64,000 nucleotides of DNA from Brucella intermedia LMG 3301 (GCF_000182645.1 NZ_ACQA01000001.1:2236001-2300000); one strand, 5' to 3'. Shown: positions 28,437 to 39,423, counted from the stretch's first letter. Notes: a model not told the origin generated them from the sequence alone. Program-made: numbers and translations.

Positions 28437-29765
28437 TCAGTTCAACACGCCCTTCTTCGGGTCCGGCGGGAAGGCGGCATTGGCAACCTCGCCACGCAGG
28501 AGCTTGATGGCTTCATTGAGCTGGATGTCGTCCTTCGGATCAGCCGGGACATAAGCCGACGAACCGGAGCCGTTATCATCCTCGGCATTGCCCTTGATGT
28601 GGCCCTTGAGTTCGGATTCGCCGCGAACGACGTCCTCACCCTTCAGTTCCGGCGGCAAAGGCTGGTCCACCTTGATGTCCGGCGTGATGCCCTTGCCCTG
28701 GATCGACTTGCCCGACGGCGTGTAATAAAGCGCCGTGGTCAGACGCAGCGAGCCGTTTTCGCCAAGCGGAATGATCGTCTGCACCGAACCCTTGCCGAAG
28801 GACTGCGTGCCGAGCACGGTGGCGCGGCGATGATCCTGCAGGGCACCGGCAACGATTTCCGAAGCGCTGGCCGAACCGCCATTGATCAGGACGATGACCG
28901 GCTTTCCGTCGGTCAGATCGCCCTTGCGCGCATCGAAACGGGTCACGTCCTGCGGATCGCGGCCACGGGTCGAGACGACCTCGCCCTTGTCGAGGAAGGC
29001 GTCGGAGACAGCGACCGCCTGGTCGAGCAGGCCACCCGGATTGAGGCGCAGGTCCAGCACGAAGCCCTTGAGCTTGTCGCCAGGAATCTTGTCCTGAATA
29101 TCCTTGATCGCCTTCTTCAGGTCGTCGGACGTCTGTTCGGTAAACGAGATGACGCGCAGATAACCGACATCGTTCTCGACGCGATAGCGAACGGCCTTCA
29201 CCTTGATGACGGCGCGGGCGATCTTCAGCGTGATCGGCTTGTCGGCGCCTTCGCGCTGGATCGTCAGTTCGATCTGCGACCCCACTTCACCGCGCATCTT
29301 GTCCACGGCGTCGTTCAGCGAAAGCCCGCGAACTTCCTGCCCGTCGATCTTGGTGATGAGATCGCCTGCCAGCACACCGGCCTTTGAAGCGGGGGTATCG
29401 TCGATCGGCGCGATGACCTTGACGAGATCGTTGTCCATCGTCACTTCGATGCCGAGACCGCCGAACTCACCCTTGGTCTGCGCACGCATGTCCTGCGCGG
29501 CTTCCGGGTTGAGATAGGACGAATGGGGATCGAGCGAGGTCAACATGCCGTTGATCGCGCTTTCGGTCAGCTTCTTGTCGTCGGGCGGCGTCACATATTG
29601 TGCGCGCACACGCTCGAAAATATCGCCGAAAAGGGCCAGTTCCTTGTAGACATCGCTATCTTTCCCTGCCGCAAAAGCAGTGGAAGCCGGCGCGCCCTGG
29701 ACCATCACCATGGCTGACGCCCCCACAAGGGCCCCGGCGAACAGCAGCGACAGTTTACGCATCAT
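28437..29765 (-). CDS. ctpA: Carboxy-terminal processing protease, S41 family
   Basis: The 442-aa periplasmic serine protease has a signal peptide (LLFAGALVGASAMVMVQGA) and a PDZ domain (GLGIEVTMDNDLVKVIAPID to GQEVRGLSLNDAVDKMRG). The S41 catalytic core has the Ser in NGGSASASEIVAGALQDH and the Lys in GTQSFGKGSVQT. CtpA-type proteases trim envelope proteins and cell-wall hydrolases. The ATG at 29765 has AAGGA upstream and overlaps the envC stop codon region (29768), indicating translational coupling. Confidence 0.94.
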   Translation of the reverse strand: MMRKLSLLFAGALVGASAMVMVQGAPASTAFAAGKDSDVYKELALFGDIFERVRAQYVTPPDDKKLTESAINGMLTSLDPHSSYLNPEAAQDMRAQTKGEFGGLGIEVTMDNDLVKVIAPIDDTPASKAGVLAGDLITKIDGQEVRGLSLNDAVDKMRGEVGSQIELTIQREGADKPITLKIARAVIKVKAVRYRVENDVGYLRVISFTEQTSDDLKKAIKDIQDKIPGDKLKGFVLDLRLNPGGLLDQAVAVSDAFLDKGEVVSTRGRDPQDVTRFDARKGDLTDGKPVIVLINGGSASASEIVAGALQDHRRATVLGTQSFGKGSVQTIIPLGENGSLRLTTALYYTPSGKSIQGKGITPDIKVDQPLPPELKGEDVVRGESELKGHIKGNAEDDNGSGSSAYVPADPKDDIQLNEAIKLLRGEVANAAFPPDPKKGVLN

Positions 29766-29767
29766 TT

Positions 29768-31093
29768 TCACGTCCTTCCAGAAAGCCGTTCGGTCCACCA
29801 CGGTGCGGGATCGACGGGTTTTCCATCCTTTCGAAATTCAATGTAAAGCAATGGCGCGCCATTGCCCACCTCTATCGGTGCAACACTTGCGAGAAGTTTT
29901 TCTCCCATTGCGCCGACCGGCTCTCCCGCAAGTACAAATTGGCCTTGCGACACGTCGATTCGACCCATGCCAGCCATTACGACATGATATCCATTGCCCG
30001 CGTCGAGTATCAAGAGCTGCCCGTAGGAACGGAATGTGCCCGCGTAAAGTATCACGCCATCGGAAGGTGACGTAATCGTGGCAGAGGGCAAGGTTTCGAC
30101 GACCTGCCCCATCATGGAACCGCCGACGCCGTCCTTTTCGCCGTAGCGGCGCACCGTCTTGCCCGCCGCAGGCAATGCGAGCTTGCCCTGCAAGGACGCA
30201 AAATCGACCTGTGCGCGCAGATGATTGTCGTCGGGCGCGGTTTCCCCGGCCTTTTCCCTTGCTGCGGCAAGGCGATCCGCCTCGGCCTTGCGGGCTGCTT
30301 CGGCCGCATCGCGCACGCCCGCCATCTGCTTGTCGAGCCCGTCGATAAGGTCTTTCAGGCTGCCTGCCCTGGCCGCCAGCTCTTCCGAACGCTTGCGCTG
30401 CGCCTCGATTTCCTGTTCCGACTGCGCCTGCAATTTCTTCTTCTCTTCAAGAAGAAGTGATTGCCGTTTCTGTTCTTCGGCCTGGTCCGTGCGCGTCGTC
30501 TTCAGCTTTTCCTGCTCTTCCGCAATGGAAGCCGTAACCCGCTGCATGTCTTTCAGATCGCCGGTCAACTCCTCCACCTGCTCGCGCATTTCGGGCACCA
30601 CGGCGCCCAGAAGCACGGCGCTGCGCACCGAGGCGAGCGCGTCGTCGGGCCGTACCAGAATTGCGGGCGGCGGGTTGAGGCCCATGCGCTGCAATGCGGC
30701 CAGCACTTCGGCCAGAACGCCGCGCCTTGCGCGCAGCGACGCGCGAATGCCGTCTTCCTGCTCGCGCAGCGCGGTCAGCTTGTCGGCGATATCGGAAATA
30801 TCCTGCTGCAGCTTCTTGTCGGTCTTGGCCGACTGGATCAGCGCGGCGGTAATGGTCGTCTGGTCCTTCTTAAGCCCGGCCACCTCGTCCTCAAGCTGTT
30901 TCAGCCTGTCGCCGGTGACGGTAAGCTCGTTGCTGAGCTTTTCATATTCGCTCGCCGCCTGATCGCGCTGCTGCTGCAAGGCTTCCTGCGCAAGAGCGGA
31001 CGGCGCAGACAGTCCGGCCAGCCCGGCAACGACAAGGCCGGCGTGCACAGATGCAAGCAATCTTGGTCTTTTGAAAAGGCGTACAGGGTACAT
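29768..31093 (-). CDS. envC: EnvC-type murein hydrolase activator
   Basis: The 441-aa periplasmic protein has a signal peptide ending SALAQ and a long coiled coil (about residues 38-270, e.g. LSNELTVTGDRLKQLEDEVA). The C-terminal LytM/M23 domain appears non-catalytic. Where active enzymes carry HxxxD and HxH, this one reads GVILYAGTFRSYGQ and LLYIEFRKDG, lacking the zinc ligands. That is the EnvC pattern, in which the domain activates amidases at the division site. It heads the envC-ctpA-yibQ operon. Confidence 0.9.
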   Translation of the reverse strand: MYPVRLFKRPRLLASVHAGLVVAGLAGLSAPSALAQEALQQQRDQAASEYEKLSNELTVTGDRLKQLEDEVAGLKKDQTTITAALIQSAKTDKKLQQDISDIADKLTALREQEDGIRASLRARRGVLAEVLAALQRMGLNPPPAILVRPDDALASVRSAVLLGAVVPEMREQVEELTGDLKDMQRVTASIAEEQEKLKTTRTDQAEEQKRQSLLLEEKKKLQAQSEQEIEAQRKRSEELAARAGSLKDLIDGLDKQMAGVRDAAEAARKAEADRLAAAREKAGETAPDDNHLRAQVDFASLQGKLALPAAGKTVRRYGEKDGVGGSMMGQVVETLPSATITSPSDGVILYAGTFRSYGQLLILDAGNGYHVVMAGMGRIDVSQGQFVLAGEPVGAMGEKLLASVAPIEVGNGAPLLYIEFRKDGKPVDPAPWWTERLSGRT

Positions 31094-31187
31094 GCTGTTC
31101 TATCGGGACGAAACAAGGCGAAATTCAGGGCTGAAACCGCAACCTAGACCGATACCGTTAACGAACCATCAACCATAACGGCCAGCA

Positions 31188-31556
31188 TCAGGTTGGAAGG
31201 CGCTCCATCAGCTCGATGCGATTCCCGAAAGGATCGGAAACATAGCAGCGCTTGTAGCCTTCCAGCGGCTCATCCTCGCTCACCGGATGACCGGCTTCGG
31301 ACAGGATATCGATCAGCTCATCAAGATCATCGATCAGAAACGCCGGATGCGCCTTGCGCGCAGCCACGAAGGCCGGATCGACGCCCAGATGTATTTTCAG
31401 AGCGCCGCGCTCGAACCAGCAACCGCCGCGGGCGGCAAGGTTCGACGGCTTCGGAACCTCCGGCAGATCCAGAAGGTCTCCATAAAACGCGCGTGCCCGC
31501 TCTTCTCCGCCTTGCGGCATGGCAAGCTGTACATGATCCAGTTGCTCGACGCGCAT
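31188..31556 (-). CDS. VOC-superfamily (glyoxalase-like) protein
   Basis: The 122-aa single-domain protein has the VOC opening VEQLDHVQLAMP with a His ligand, ARAFYGDLLDLPEVPKP, and closing YVSDPFGNRIELME with the Glu ligand. The substrate cannot be assigned. The ATG at 31556 has a GGAGG SD. It lies 60 bp downstream of the frameshifted TetR gene on the same strand and may have been co-regulated with it. Confidence 0.85.
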   Translation of the reverse strand: MRVEQLDHVQLAMPQGGEERARAFYGDLLDLPEVPKPSNLAARGGCWFERGALKIHLGVDPAFVAARKAHPAFLIDDLDELIDILSEAGHPVSEDEPLEGYKRCYVSDPFGNRIELMERLPT

Positions 31557-31616
31557 AATGCCCTCCCGCTGTTTACGATCAAGCCTACAAAGCAGGGCAT
31601 GATCGCACAACGGAAT

Positions 31617-32181
31617 TCAGGAAGGTATCGCCGCCTCCAGCCACTCCGTGAGGGCACGGCGGATTGCGGTCTCCGCTGGCTCGCAACGCGTGAAAGCCCA
31701 CCAGATATGGGCGCCCTGCCAGATGCTGGCCATCTGCCAGCCGAGACGTTCGGCTTTTTCCGCATCGCTGGAAAGACGTCGCCCGAGCGCACCGGCCAGA
31801 TAGGCGCCCCATGCTGCGCCCCGCGCCCCGCAGCACCGGATTGCGAATATCTTCGCGCAAAAGCAGAAGCCCATCGGTCGCATTATATTCAGCGGCGTCC
31901 GATGGCATCAGCGCCATCAGCAGGTCGATTGCGCCCTGCGGGCCGGGCTCTGCATCCTCATCGGCCGCGCGCGTTGCCGCATCCAGCTTGTCCCACGCCC
32001 GCAGCAGCACCGCCTCAAGCATGGATTGGCTGTTGCCGTAACGCTGGACCAGCGTGGCGGCGGAAAGCCCCGCCGCCTTTGCAGCCCGCGCGAAGGTCAG
32101 TCCATCGGGACCGGCTTTCGCCACGACAGCCAACAATCGGTCGAGCACTGCCTCATCGGGCACGGATTTGGTTCTTGCCAT
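31617..32181 (-). pseudogene. TetR-family regulator, frameshifted
   Basis: The N-terminus (DEAVLDRLLAVVAKAGPDGL, AAGLSAATLVQRYGNSQSML) is an intact TetR helix-turn-helix domain. The frame continues to LLLREDIRNPVLR and then becomes unlike a regulator (GAGRSMGRLSGRC). The neighbouring frame carries the expected ligand-domain end (GAAWGAYLAGALGRRLSSD...ALTEWLEAAIPS) to a stop at 31617. Removing one G from the GGGG run at about 31818-31834 restores a continuous PVLRARGAAWGAY reading. Either a real inactivating insertion or a homopolymer sequencing error explains this. It is divergent from the DHFR-like gene, its probable target. Confidence 0.8.
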
Positions 32182-32231
32182 GGTGAATATATAAACGTAT
32201 GTTCATTTATAAATCAACCGGAGAAATCACA
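32182..32231. promoter_or_regulatory. Putative TetR operator/promoter
   Basis: A 50-bp AT-rich spacer lies between divergent genes. ATAAACGTATGTTCATTTAT (32191-32210) is an imperfect inverted repeat, suiting a TetR dimer. A TATATAA-like -10 element overlaps it. Confidence 0.45.
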
Positions 32232-32765
32232 ATGGCGAAAATTGTCGGCTATATCGCCGCCAGTCTCGACGGCTTCATCGCGGACGAGAACGGCAGGCTC
32301 GACTGGCTGTTCAAATATGATGGCGCAGATCTGGGCGAGCACGATTACCGCACTTTCATCCAGTCGATCCGCACTGTCGTCATGGGTCGCGCCACCTATG
32401 ACTTCGTGGCTGAAAGCGATGCGCCCTGGGCCTATGGCGACCAAAGATGCATCGTGGTCACGTCACGGCCTGTCGAAAACCCCAGGGGGCCGCTTGAAAC
32501 CCGCCATGACGTCGATGCGCTGATTGCGGAACTGCGCGCGCTCGATGACGGCGATGTATGGATGCTCGGCGGCGGCCAGTTGCAAATGGCGTTTCTGGAA
32601 CGCGGCGCGCTGGACGAAATCGAGATTTACGTCATCCCCGAACTCATCGGCGGCGGCATGCCGCTGTTTCCGCCGACCGGCTTCAAGGCGAGCCCTGTTC
32701 TCCTCAGCGCCAGGACGCTTGACCGCGGCTGCGTACGCCTGCATTACGCATTTCACGACCGATGA
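32232..32765 (+). CDS. Dihydrofolate reductase-family protein (RibD C-terminal fold)
   Basis: The 177-aa protein starts KIVGYIAASLDGFIADENG, then has TVVMGRATYDFV, VVTSRPVENPRG, VWMLGGGQLQMAFLERG and the end IYVIPELIGGGMPLFP. This is the YyaP/YwjB-type DHFR-like reductase pattern. The true substrate is unknown. The start has GGAGA upstream. Its last codons (CACGACCGATGA) lie in a 24-bp sequence that is repeated at the 3' end of rlmH, marking the left border of an insertion. Confidence 0.88.
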   Translation: MAKIVGYIAASLDGFIADENGRLDWLFKYDGADLGEHDYRTFIQSIRTVVMGRATYDFVAESDAPWAYGDQRCIVVTSRPVENPRGPLETRHDVDALIAELRALDDGDVWMLGGGQLQMAFLERGALDEIEIYVIPELIGGGMPLFPPTGFKASPVLLSARTLDRGCVRLHYAFHDR

Positions 32766-32776
32766 TAGGGGTGGCC
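32753..32776. repeat. Left 24-bp direct repeat flanking AT-rich insert
   Basis: TCACGACCGATGATAGGGGT + GGCC is matched at 33321-33344 in the same orientation with one mismatch (G/A). The left copy spans the stop codon of the DHFR-like gene. Confidence 0.9.
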
Positions 32777-32827
32777 ACAGAACCAAAAGCGATTGAGATC
32801 AGCCTGATGATCATATAAGGAAAAACA

Positions 32828-33313
32828 GTGTTTAATGATTTTTTTAAAAAAGAACCAATTGGAATTGGTGGTTTTCTGCTAATTCCAATTGTAGCCGTAA
32901 TATCCTCAGTAATATTCATTTCACTTGATATATTTTATACAATAGAGGCATTCCCCGAGGAAGTCATTATTGAAATATATCGCGAGAATATATTACTCGG
33001 ATCATCTATAGTTTTTGTTATAATACTACAAGTATTTCTTGTTATTTTAGGCATATTATCTTTATATTTCATGATAAGGCGCGATATAAAAACAACAGGG
33101 TGCCTTATTGCATTCTTCATAATAAAAGTAATAACGCTCAATATCGCAAAAGCAAACTTGAATGAACTTTCATACGATTTCATCATTGATGGAATCGAGA
33201 AAACTGGCCAATCATTTCTTTCAAGATCGGCGCCATTGCTATTTGTCCCATACCTTGTTCTATCAAGAAGAGTAAAAAATACCTTCAAAAGAAATCAGAA
33301 ATCTTCAATATGA
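32828..33313 (+). CDS. DUF2569-family membrane protein, AT-rich, horizontally acquired
   Basis: The 161-aa protein opens with EPIGIGGFLLIPIVAVISS and ends VPYLVLSRRVKNTFKRN. GG-L and the Y..xSxRVKxTF ending are characteristic of DUF2569. Four hydrophobic segments make it an integral membrane protein of unknown role. The start is GTG at 32828 with SD AAGGA; the upstream gene ends 62 bp earlier. The gene is strikingly AT-rich, with codons such as ATA, AGA and TTA, unlike its neighbours. It sits between 24-bp direct repeats, so recent transfer is the best explanation. Confidence 0.82.
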   Translation: MFNDFFKKEPIGIGGFLLIPIVAVISSVIFISLDIFYTIEAFPEEVIIEIYRENILLGSSIVFVIILQVFLVILGILSLYFMIRRDIKTTGCLIAFFIIKVITLNIAKANLNELSYDFIIDGIEKTGQSFLSRSAPLLFVPYLVLSRRVKNTFKRNQKSSI

Positions 33314-33320
33314 AAAACCG

Positions 33321-33344
33321 TCACGACCGATGATAGGGATGGCC
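33321..33344. repeat. Right 24-bp direct repeat flanking AT-rich insert
   Basis: This copy matches 32753-32776 with one mismatch and encodes the last residues and stop of rlmH on the minus strand. Confidence 0.9.
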
Positions 33345-33815
33345 TGCCAGAATGGTGGCGGCGCGATAAAGCTGCTCGGCAATCAGTATGCGGGCAATCT
33401 GGTGCGGCCATGTCAGTTCGCCCAGCGCCAGAACGAGATCGGCGCGTGATCGCAATGCCGGATCGTGACCGTCCGGCCCGCCAATGGCGACGATAAGCTG
33501 GCGCTTGCCGTCGTCGCGCATACGTCCGACCGCCGCCGCAAAAGCTTCCGATCCAAGCGCCTTGCCGCGCTCGTCGAGCAGGATCAGGGCCGCGCCGCCA
33601 GAACTGGCATTATCGAGCGCGTCGTGGATGCGCTGGGCTTCCTCGGCCTTGCGCAGTTCCGCCGTCTGGCCACGGCTTTCCGGAATTTCGCTCACACCGG
33701 CGAATTCAAGCCCCAAAGGCGGTCCAGCCTTGGAAAACCGGTCGAAATAACGCTCAACCAGTTCCCGTTCGGGGCCGGTTTTCATTCGGCCCACGGCAAA
33801 AACACTCACACGCAT
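33321..33815 (-). CDS. rlmH: 23S rRNA (pseudouridine1915-N3)-methyltransferase
   Basis: RlmH is a SPOUT methyltransferase acting on position 1915 of 23S rRNA in the assembled 70S ribosome. The 164-aa protein shows VFAVGRMKTGPERELVERYF, ILLDERGKALGSEAFA, FVIGG-like AIGGPDGHDP and the C-terminal knot motif LALGELTWPHQIARILIAEQ, ending AGHPYHR. It is followed upstream (transcriptionally before) by rsfS and nadD, the usual alphaproteobacterial order. Confidence 0.95.
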   Translation of the reverse strand: MRVSVFAVGRMKTGPERELVERYFDRFSKAGPPLGLEFAGVSEIPESRGQTAELRKAEEAQRIHDALDNASSGGAALILLDERGKALGSEAFAAAVGRMRDDGKRQLIVAIGGPDGHDPALRSRADLVLALGELTWPHQIARILIAEQLYRAATILAGHPYHRS

Positions 33816-33837
33816 GACGCTCTCAATTCATCGAATT

Positions 33838-33910
33838 AAAGCGTGTCACGCTTTAATCTTTTCTTTCACGCATTCTTCCGCGCAAAAGCGCTGCGCACTT
33901 TTGGCTCGAA
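33838..33910. repeat. Palindromic mosaic in rsfS-rlmH gap
   Basis: AAAGCGTGTCACGCTTT (33839-33855) is a near-perfect palindrome. It is followed by a half-element of the GAAAAGTG family (GCGCAAAAGCGCTGCGCACTTTT). Confidence 0.55.
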
Positions 33911-33916
33911 AATGCC

Positions 33917-34306
33917 CTAATGCACCGTTTCCAGCGCCCGTTCGTCGTCGAAACCCTCATCGAGCCAGATCTTCTCGATATTGTAGAAGTCACGGACTTC
34001 CGGTCGGAAGATATGGACGATGATATCGCCGGTATCGATGAGAACCCAGTCGCCACTCTCGAGACCTTCGACCCGCATATCCTTGCAGCCTGTTTCACGC
34101 AGGGCCTGCAAAAGATGGTCGGCAACCGCCGTCACATGGCGATGCGAACGGCCCGACGCGACGATCATGAAATCGCCGATCGTTGATCTTCCGCGAATGT
34201 CGATGGGGATGATGGATTCCGCCTTGGAGTTTTCGAGACTGGCCAAGGCCGCGTCGAAGGTCTGGGACACGAGATTGGACTCGTCCATCCCGACCGTGGA
34301 AGGCAC
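33917..34306 (-). CDS. rsfS: Ribosome silencing factor
   Basis: RsfS binds L14 on the 50S subunit and blocks subunit joining in starvation. Conserved features are DIRGRSTIGDFMIVASGRSHRHV, GDWVLIDTGDIIVHIFRPEVRDFY and the C-terminal EKIWLDEGF. I chose the GTG at 34306 because GAAGAAGG lies upstream and the conserved part begins soon after. The frame runs on upstream for 28 codons without conserved character. The gene precedes rlmH on the same strand. Confidence 0.9.
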   Translation of the reverse strand: MPSTVGMDESNLVSQTFDAALASLENSKAESIIPIDIRGRSTIGDFMIVASGRSHRHVTAVADHLLQALRETGCKDMRVEGLESGDWVLIDTGDIIVHIFRPEVRDFYNIEKIWLDEGFDDERALETVH

Positions 34307-34510
34307 GTGATGAGCCTTCTTCTCAATTGCTGTTCTCAGTGTAATCCCTTTCTCAACAGAACAACGCAGTGTGGCAGTTGTAAGCACCACACTCCCTAAA
34401 ATAGGCAGAGTCCCTGTTTTGTTTCAAGTGCACGAGCTTTTCCAGCCCGTTCACTTTTTCAGTTTCTTTGCCCGTTCTACCCATATCTTGCAGAAATTGT
34501 CATGAAACCA

Positions 34511-35170
34511 TCAAGATGCGGTACGGGTTTTGCGGATAGCGGTGGAGGAAAGCGACGACCGCGGCCCATGGATGAAAGTCCAGGCCGGAGGCGTGCGCCG
34601 CGCCAGCATGGGCGCATATTGTTCGTCGATGCGGCTGTCGAAAAATGTCTGCGCCATGCGCGACGACAGATAGGCGAGCGTGGACCCCGGCCGGTCGATG
34701 ACCGCAATCGGGAAATTCTGCGCAATCTCGCGCCAGCGCTGCCAGCGATGGAACGAAGCGAGATTGTCGGCGCCCATCACCCAGACGAAATGGACGCCGG
34801 GATTGGCGTCGCGGATGAGCGCCAGCGTATCCGCCGTGTAGCGGACGTTGAAGGCGGCTTCCAGCGCCGTCACCTTGATGCGCGGGTCTTCGGCCACTTC
34901 CTCGCTCAGCTTCAGCCGCTCGGCGAGCGGCACCAGTTCGCGGCTGTCCTTCAGCGGATTGCCGGGCGTCACCATCCACCAGAGCTGGTCGAGCTTCAGC
35001 CGCCTTATGGCGATTTCCGCCACCAGCGCATGGCCTCCATGCGGCGGATTGAACGAGCCGCCGAACAGCCCCACCGCCATGCCCTTTTCGACATGCGGCA
35101 TGCGCAGATAATGCGCACTGACACCCGGATATTTTTCCTTCAATGCGGAAAGCCCGAAGCCGAACTTCAT
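34511..35170 (-). CDS. nadD: Nicotinate-nucleotide adenylyltransferase
   Basis: NadD adenylates nicotinate mononucleotide in NAD synthesis. The nucleotidyltransferase motif GGSFNPPHGGH is near residue 37 and the ISSTxIR-like motif SSLSSTAIRK is at the C-terminus, with WWMVTPGNPLKD and WVMGADNLASFHRW in between. The first ATG gives 219 aa. Starting at ATG 35101 (MPHVEKGM) gives 196 aa and is quite possible. The gene lies 6 bp from the proA stop, so it is probably co-transcribed with proB and proA. Confidence 0.92.
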   Translation of the reverse strand: MKFGFGLSALKEKYPGVSAHYLRMPHVEKGMAVGLFGGSFNPPHGGHALVAEIAIRRLKLDQLWWMVTPGNPLKDSRELVPLAERLKLSEEVAEDPRIKVTALEAAFNVRYTADTLALIRDANPGVHFVWVMGADNLASFHRWQRWREIAQNFPIAVIDRPGSTLAYLSSRMAQTFFDSRIDEQYAPMLARRTPPAWTFIHGPRSSLSSTAIRKTRTAS

Positions 35171-35176
35171 CCGAAA

Positions 35177-36457
35177 CTAACCACGAACCTGTCCGCTGCC
35201 GCGCACGCGATATTTGAACGAGGTCAGCTGCTCGACGCCAACCGGTCCGCGCGCATGCATCTTGCCGGTGGCGATGCCGATTTCGGCGCCCATGCCAAAC
35301 TCGCCGCCATCGGCAAATTGCGTCGAGGCATTGTGCAGGAGAATGGCCGAGTCGATTTCGTTGAAGAAACGCGCAACCGCTGCCGCATCTTCCGCCACGA
35401 GGGCTTCGGTGTGATGCGAGGCATAGCGGTTGATATGTTCGATTGCGCCCGAAATGCCATCGACCAGCGCAACGGAAATGATCGCATCGAGATATTCTGT
35501 CGACCAGTCCTCCTGCGTGGCGGGCTTCGCCGGATAGAGCGCCAGCACATCGGCGCTGCCGCGAATTTCGCAGCCCGCGGCGACAAGATCGTCAAGGATC
35601 GGCGCCAGATGTGTCGCAGCCACCGCACGATCCACCAGAAGCGTTTCCGCAGCACCGCAAATGCCGGTGCGCCGCATCTTGGCGTCGAGCGCAATTCTGC
35701 GCGCCATGTCGAGACCGGCGGTTTTATCGATATAGAGATGGCAGATGCCTTCCAGATGCGCGAAGACCGGCACCCGCGCTTCCGACTGAACCCGCGCAAC
35801 GAGGCTTTTGCCGCCACGCGGCACGATCACGTCAATCGCGCCATTGAGACCCTTCAGCATTTCGCCGACAGCGGCGCGGTCGGTCACCGGCACGATCTGG
35901 ATCGCATCGGCAGGCAGGTTGGCGGCTTCAAGCCCCCTCACCAGCGCTTTGTGAATGGCAGCCGACGAATGCGCCGAATCCGAGCCGCCACGCAGGATAA
36001 CCGCATTCCCCGCCTTGAGGCAGAGCGCACCGGCATCGGCGGTTACATTGGGACGGCTTTCATAAATGACGCCAATCACACCGAGCGGCGTGCGCACGCG
36101 CTCGATATGGAGGCCGTTCGGACGGTCCCATTCGGCAATCACCTCGCCCACCGGATCAGGGAGCGCCGCGATGGCGCGGATACCATCGGCGATGGCGTCG
36201 ATCCGGCTGTCATCGAGCGTCAGGCGATCGACGAAAGAAGCCGCCATGCCGTTCTTTTCCGCATTGGCGAGATCGAGCTTGTTGGCTTCCAGAATCTCGG
36301 CCCGCGCTTCCAACATCGCCTCGGCGGCGGCAATCAGCGCCTTGTTCTTCTGTTCGGTGGTGGCGATGGAAAGCGGGGCGGCGGCAGCGCGCGCCTTGCG
36401 CCCCACTTCCGCCATCACGGCAGCAATATCGTTTGCCGTATCTGCCTTGGTCAGCAT
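35177..36457 (-). CDS. proA: Gamma-glutamyl phosphate reductase
   Basis: ProA reduces glutamyl-5-phosphate to the semialdehyde in proline synthesis. The 426-aa ALDH-fold protein includes [38 protein letters not shown], and [12 protein letters not shown]. The catalytic Cys lies in [14 protein letters not shown], followed by [33 protein letters not shown]. The start has an excellent GGGGAGAGG SD and lies 11 bp after proB, with which it forms an operon. Confidence 0.97.
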   Translation of the reverse strand: MLTKADTANDIAAVMAEVGRKARAAAAPLSIATTEQKNKALIAAAEAMLEARAEILEANKLDLANAEKNGMAASFVDRLTLDDSRIDAIADGIRAIAALPDPVGEVIAEWDRPNGLHIERVRTPLGVIGVIYESRPNVTADAGALCLKAGNAVILRGGSDSAHSSAAIHKALVRGLEAANLPADAIQIVPVTDRAAVGEMLKGLNGAIDVIVPRGGKSLVARVQSEARVPVFAHLEGICHLYIDKTAGLDMARRIALDAKMRRTGICGAAETLLVDRAVAATHLAPILDDLVAAGCEIRGSADVLALYPAKPATQEDWSTEYLDAIISVALVDGISGAIEHINRYASHHTEALVAEDAAAVARFFNEIDSAILLHNASTQFADGGEFGMGAEIGIATGKMHARGPVGVEQLTSFKYRVRGSGQVRG

Positions 36458-36468
36458 GTCCTCTCCCC

Positions 36469-37605
36469 TTACACCGCTTCCGCATTGCTGGCCGCGCGCA
36501 CGACCAGATCGTTGCGATGGATCATCGCCGCGCGCGCATCATAGCCAAGAATTTCGCTGATCTCATCGCTTTTATGGCCGGCGATCTTGCGCGCATCCTC
36601 GGCATCGTAAGCGATCAGTCCGCGCGCGATCTCGCGCCCGTCCTCATTGAGCACCGCGACCGTATCGCCGCGCTCGAATTGCCCGTCGATTTCCTTCACA
36701 CCCGCAGGGAGAAGCGATTTGCCGGATTTCAGCGCCTTGGCCGCACCGGCATCCACCGTCAACCGGCCAGCCGGTTCCAGATTGCCGGAAATCCATGTCT
36801 TCCACGCATTGACAGGCGCGCGCGCCGGTTCAAACAGCGTTGCGCGCTCGCCGCGATCGATGGCTGAAAGCGGGCCGAAACGCGTGCCCGATGTGATGAT
36901 CATCGCGGTCCCGGCCGCATTGGCGATCTTGCCCGCATCGAGCTTGGTCTTCATGCCGCCGCGCGACAGTTCGGAAGCCGCCGCTCCCGCCATGGCTTCG
37001 ATCTGCGGCGTGATGGTTTCGACCAGCGGCAGAAACTCCGCGTCCGGGTTCTTGTGCGGCGGGGCCGTATAAAGTCCGTCAATGTCGGAGAGCAGAACCA
37101 GAAGGTCCGCCCCCATCATGGTCGCCACGCGCGCGGCGAGACGATCATTGTCGCCATAGCGGATTTCGGTGGTTGCCACCGTGTCGTTCTCGTTGATGAC
37201 CGGCACGGCCTTTAATTTCAAAAGCGTCTCGATGGTCGCGCGCGCATTGAGATAGCGGCGGCGCTCCTCGGTATCGGAAAGCGTGACCAGAATCTGGCCG
37301 GAACGGATGGAATGTCCGCCGAGCACATCCGCATAGGCCTTGGCGAGCGCGATCTGGCCAGCGGCGGCAGCGGCCTGGCTTTCCTCAAGCTTGAGCGCCT
37401 TTTTCGGCAGGCCGAGGACGGTGCGGCCAAGCGCGATCGCGCCGGAAGAAACCACCAGCACCTCGACGCCTGCGTGATGAAGCGCTGCAATATCCTGCCC
37501 CAGGCTTTCCAGCCAGTCGCGCTTGAGGCCGGTTGCGCGATCCACCAGAAGGGCGGACCCGATTTTGACAACGATGCGGCGATAGTCCTTCAGTTTCTTC
37601 AGCAT
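36469..37605 (-). CDS. proB: Glutamate 5-kinase with PUA domain
   Basis: ProB phosphorylates glutamate, the first and feedback-regulated step of proline synthesis. The amino-acid kinase domain ([56 protein letters not shown]) is followed by a C-terminal PUA domain (residues about 280-375; [20 protein letters not shown]). The 378-aa length is standard. It is the first gene of proB-proA. Confidence 0.97.
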   Translation of the reverse strand: MLKKLKDYRRIVVKIGSALLVDRATGLKRDWLESLGQDIAALHHAGVEVLVVSSGAIALGRTVLGLPKKALKLEESQAAAAAGQIALAKAYADVLGGHSIRSGQILVTLSDTEERRRYLNARATIETLLKLKAVPVINENDTVATTEIRYGDNDRLAARVATMMGADLLVLLSDIDGLYTAPPHKNPDAEFLPLVETITPQIEAMAGAAASELSRGGMKTKLDAGKIANAAGTAMIITSGTRFGPLSAIDRGERATLFEPARAPVNAWKTWISGNLEPAGRLTVDAGAAKALKSGKSLLPAGVKEIDGQFERGDTVAVLNEDGREIARGLIAYDAEDARKIAGHKSDEISEILGYDARAAMIHRNDLVVRAASNAEAV

Positions 37606-37630
37606 GTTTCATTCCCTCGCCGCATCCAAA

Positions 37631-37673
37631 GCGCATCCCGAAAAGTGTGAAACGGTTTTCGGATAAGATGCGC
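37631..37673. repeat. Rhizobial intergenic palindromic element
   Basis: GCGCATCCCGAAAAGTGTGA and CGGTTTTCGGATAAGATGCGC form a hairpin between obgE and proB. Confidence 0.8.
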
Positions 37674-37693
37674 GCCCAAATAAAATCCGACGC

Positions 37694-39423
<1,730 letters not shown>

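Noticed and set aside
34502..36544. 680-codon open frame antisense to nadD and proA
   Set aside because: It spans two well-defined genes on the opposite strand and their intergenic gap, so it is not a real gene.
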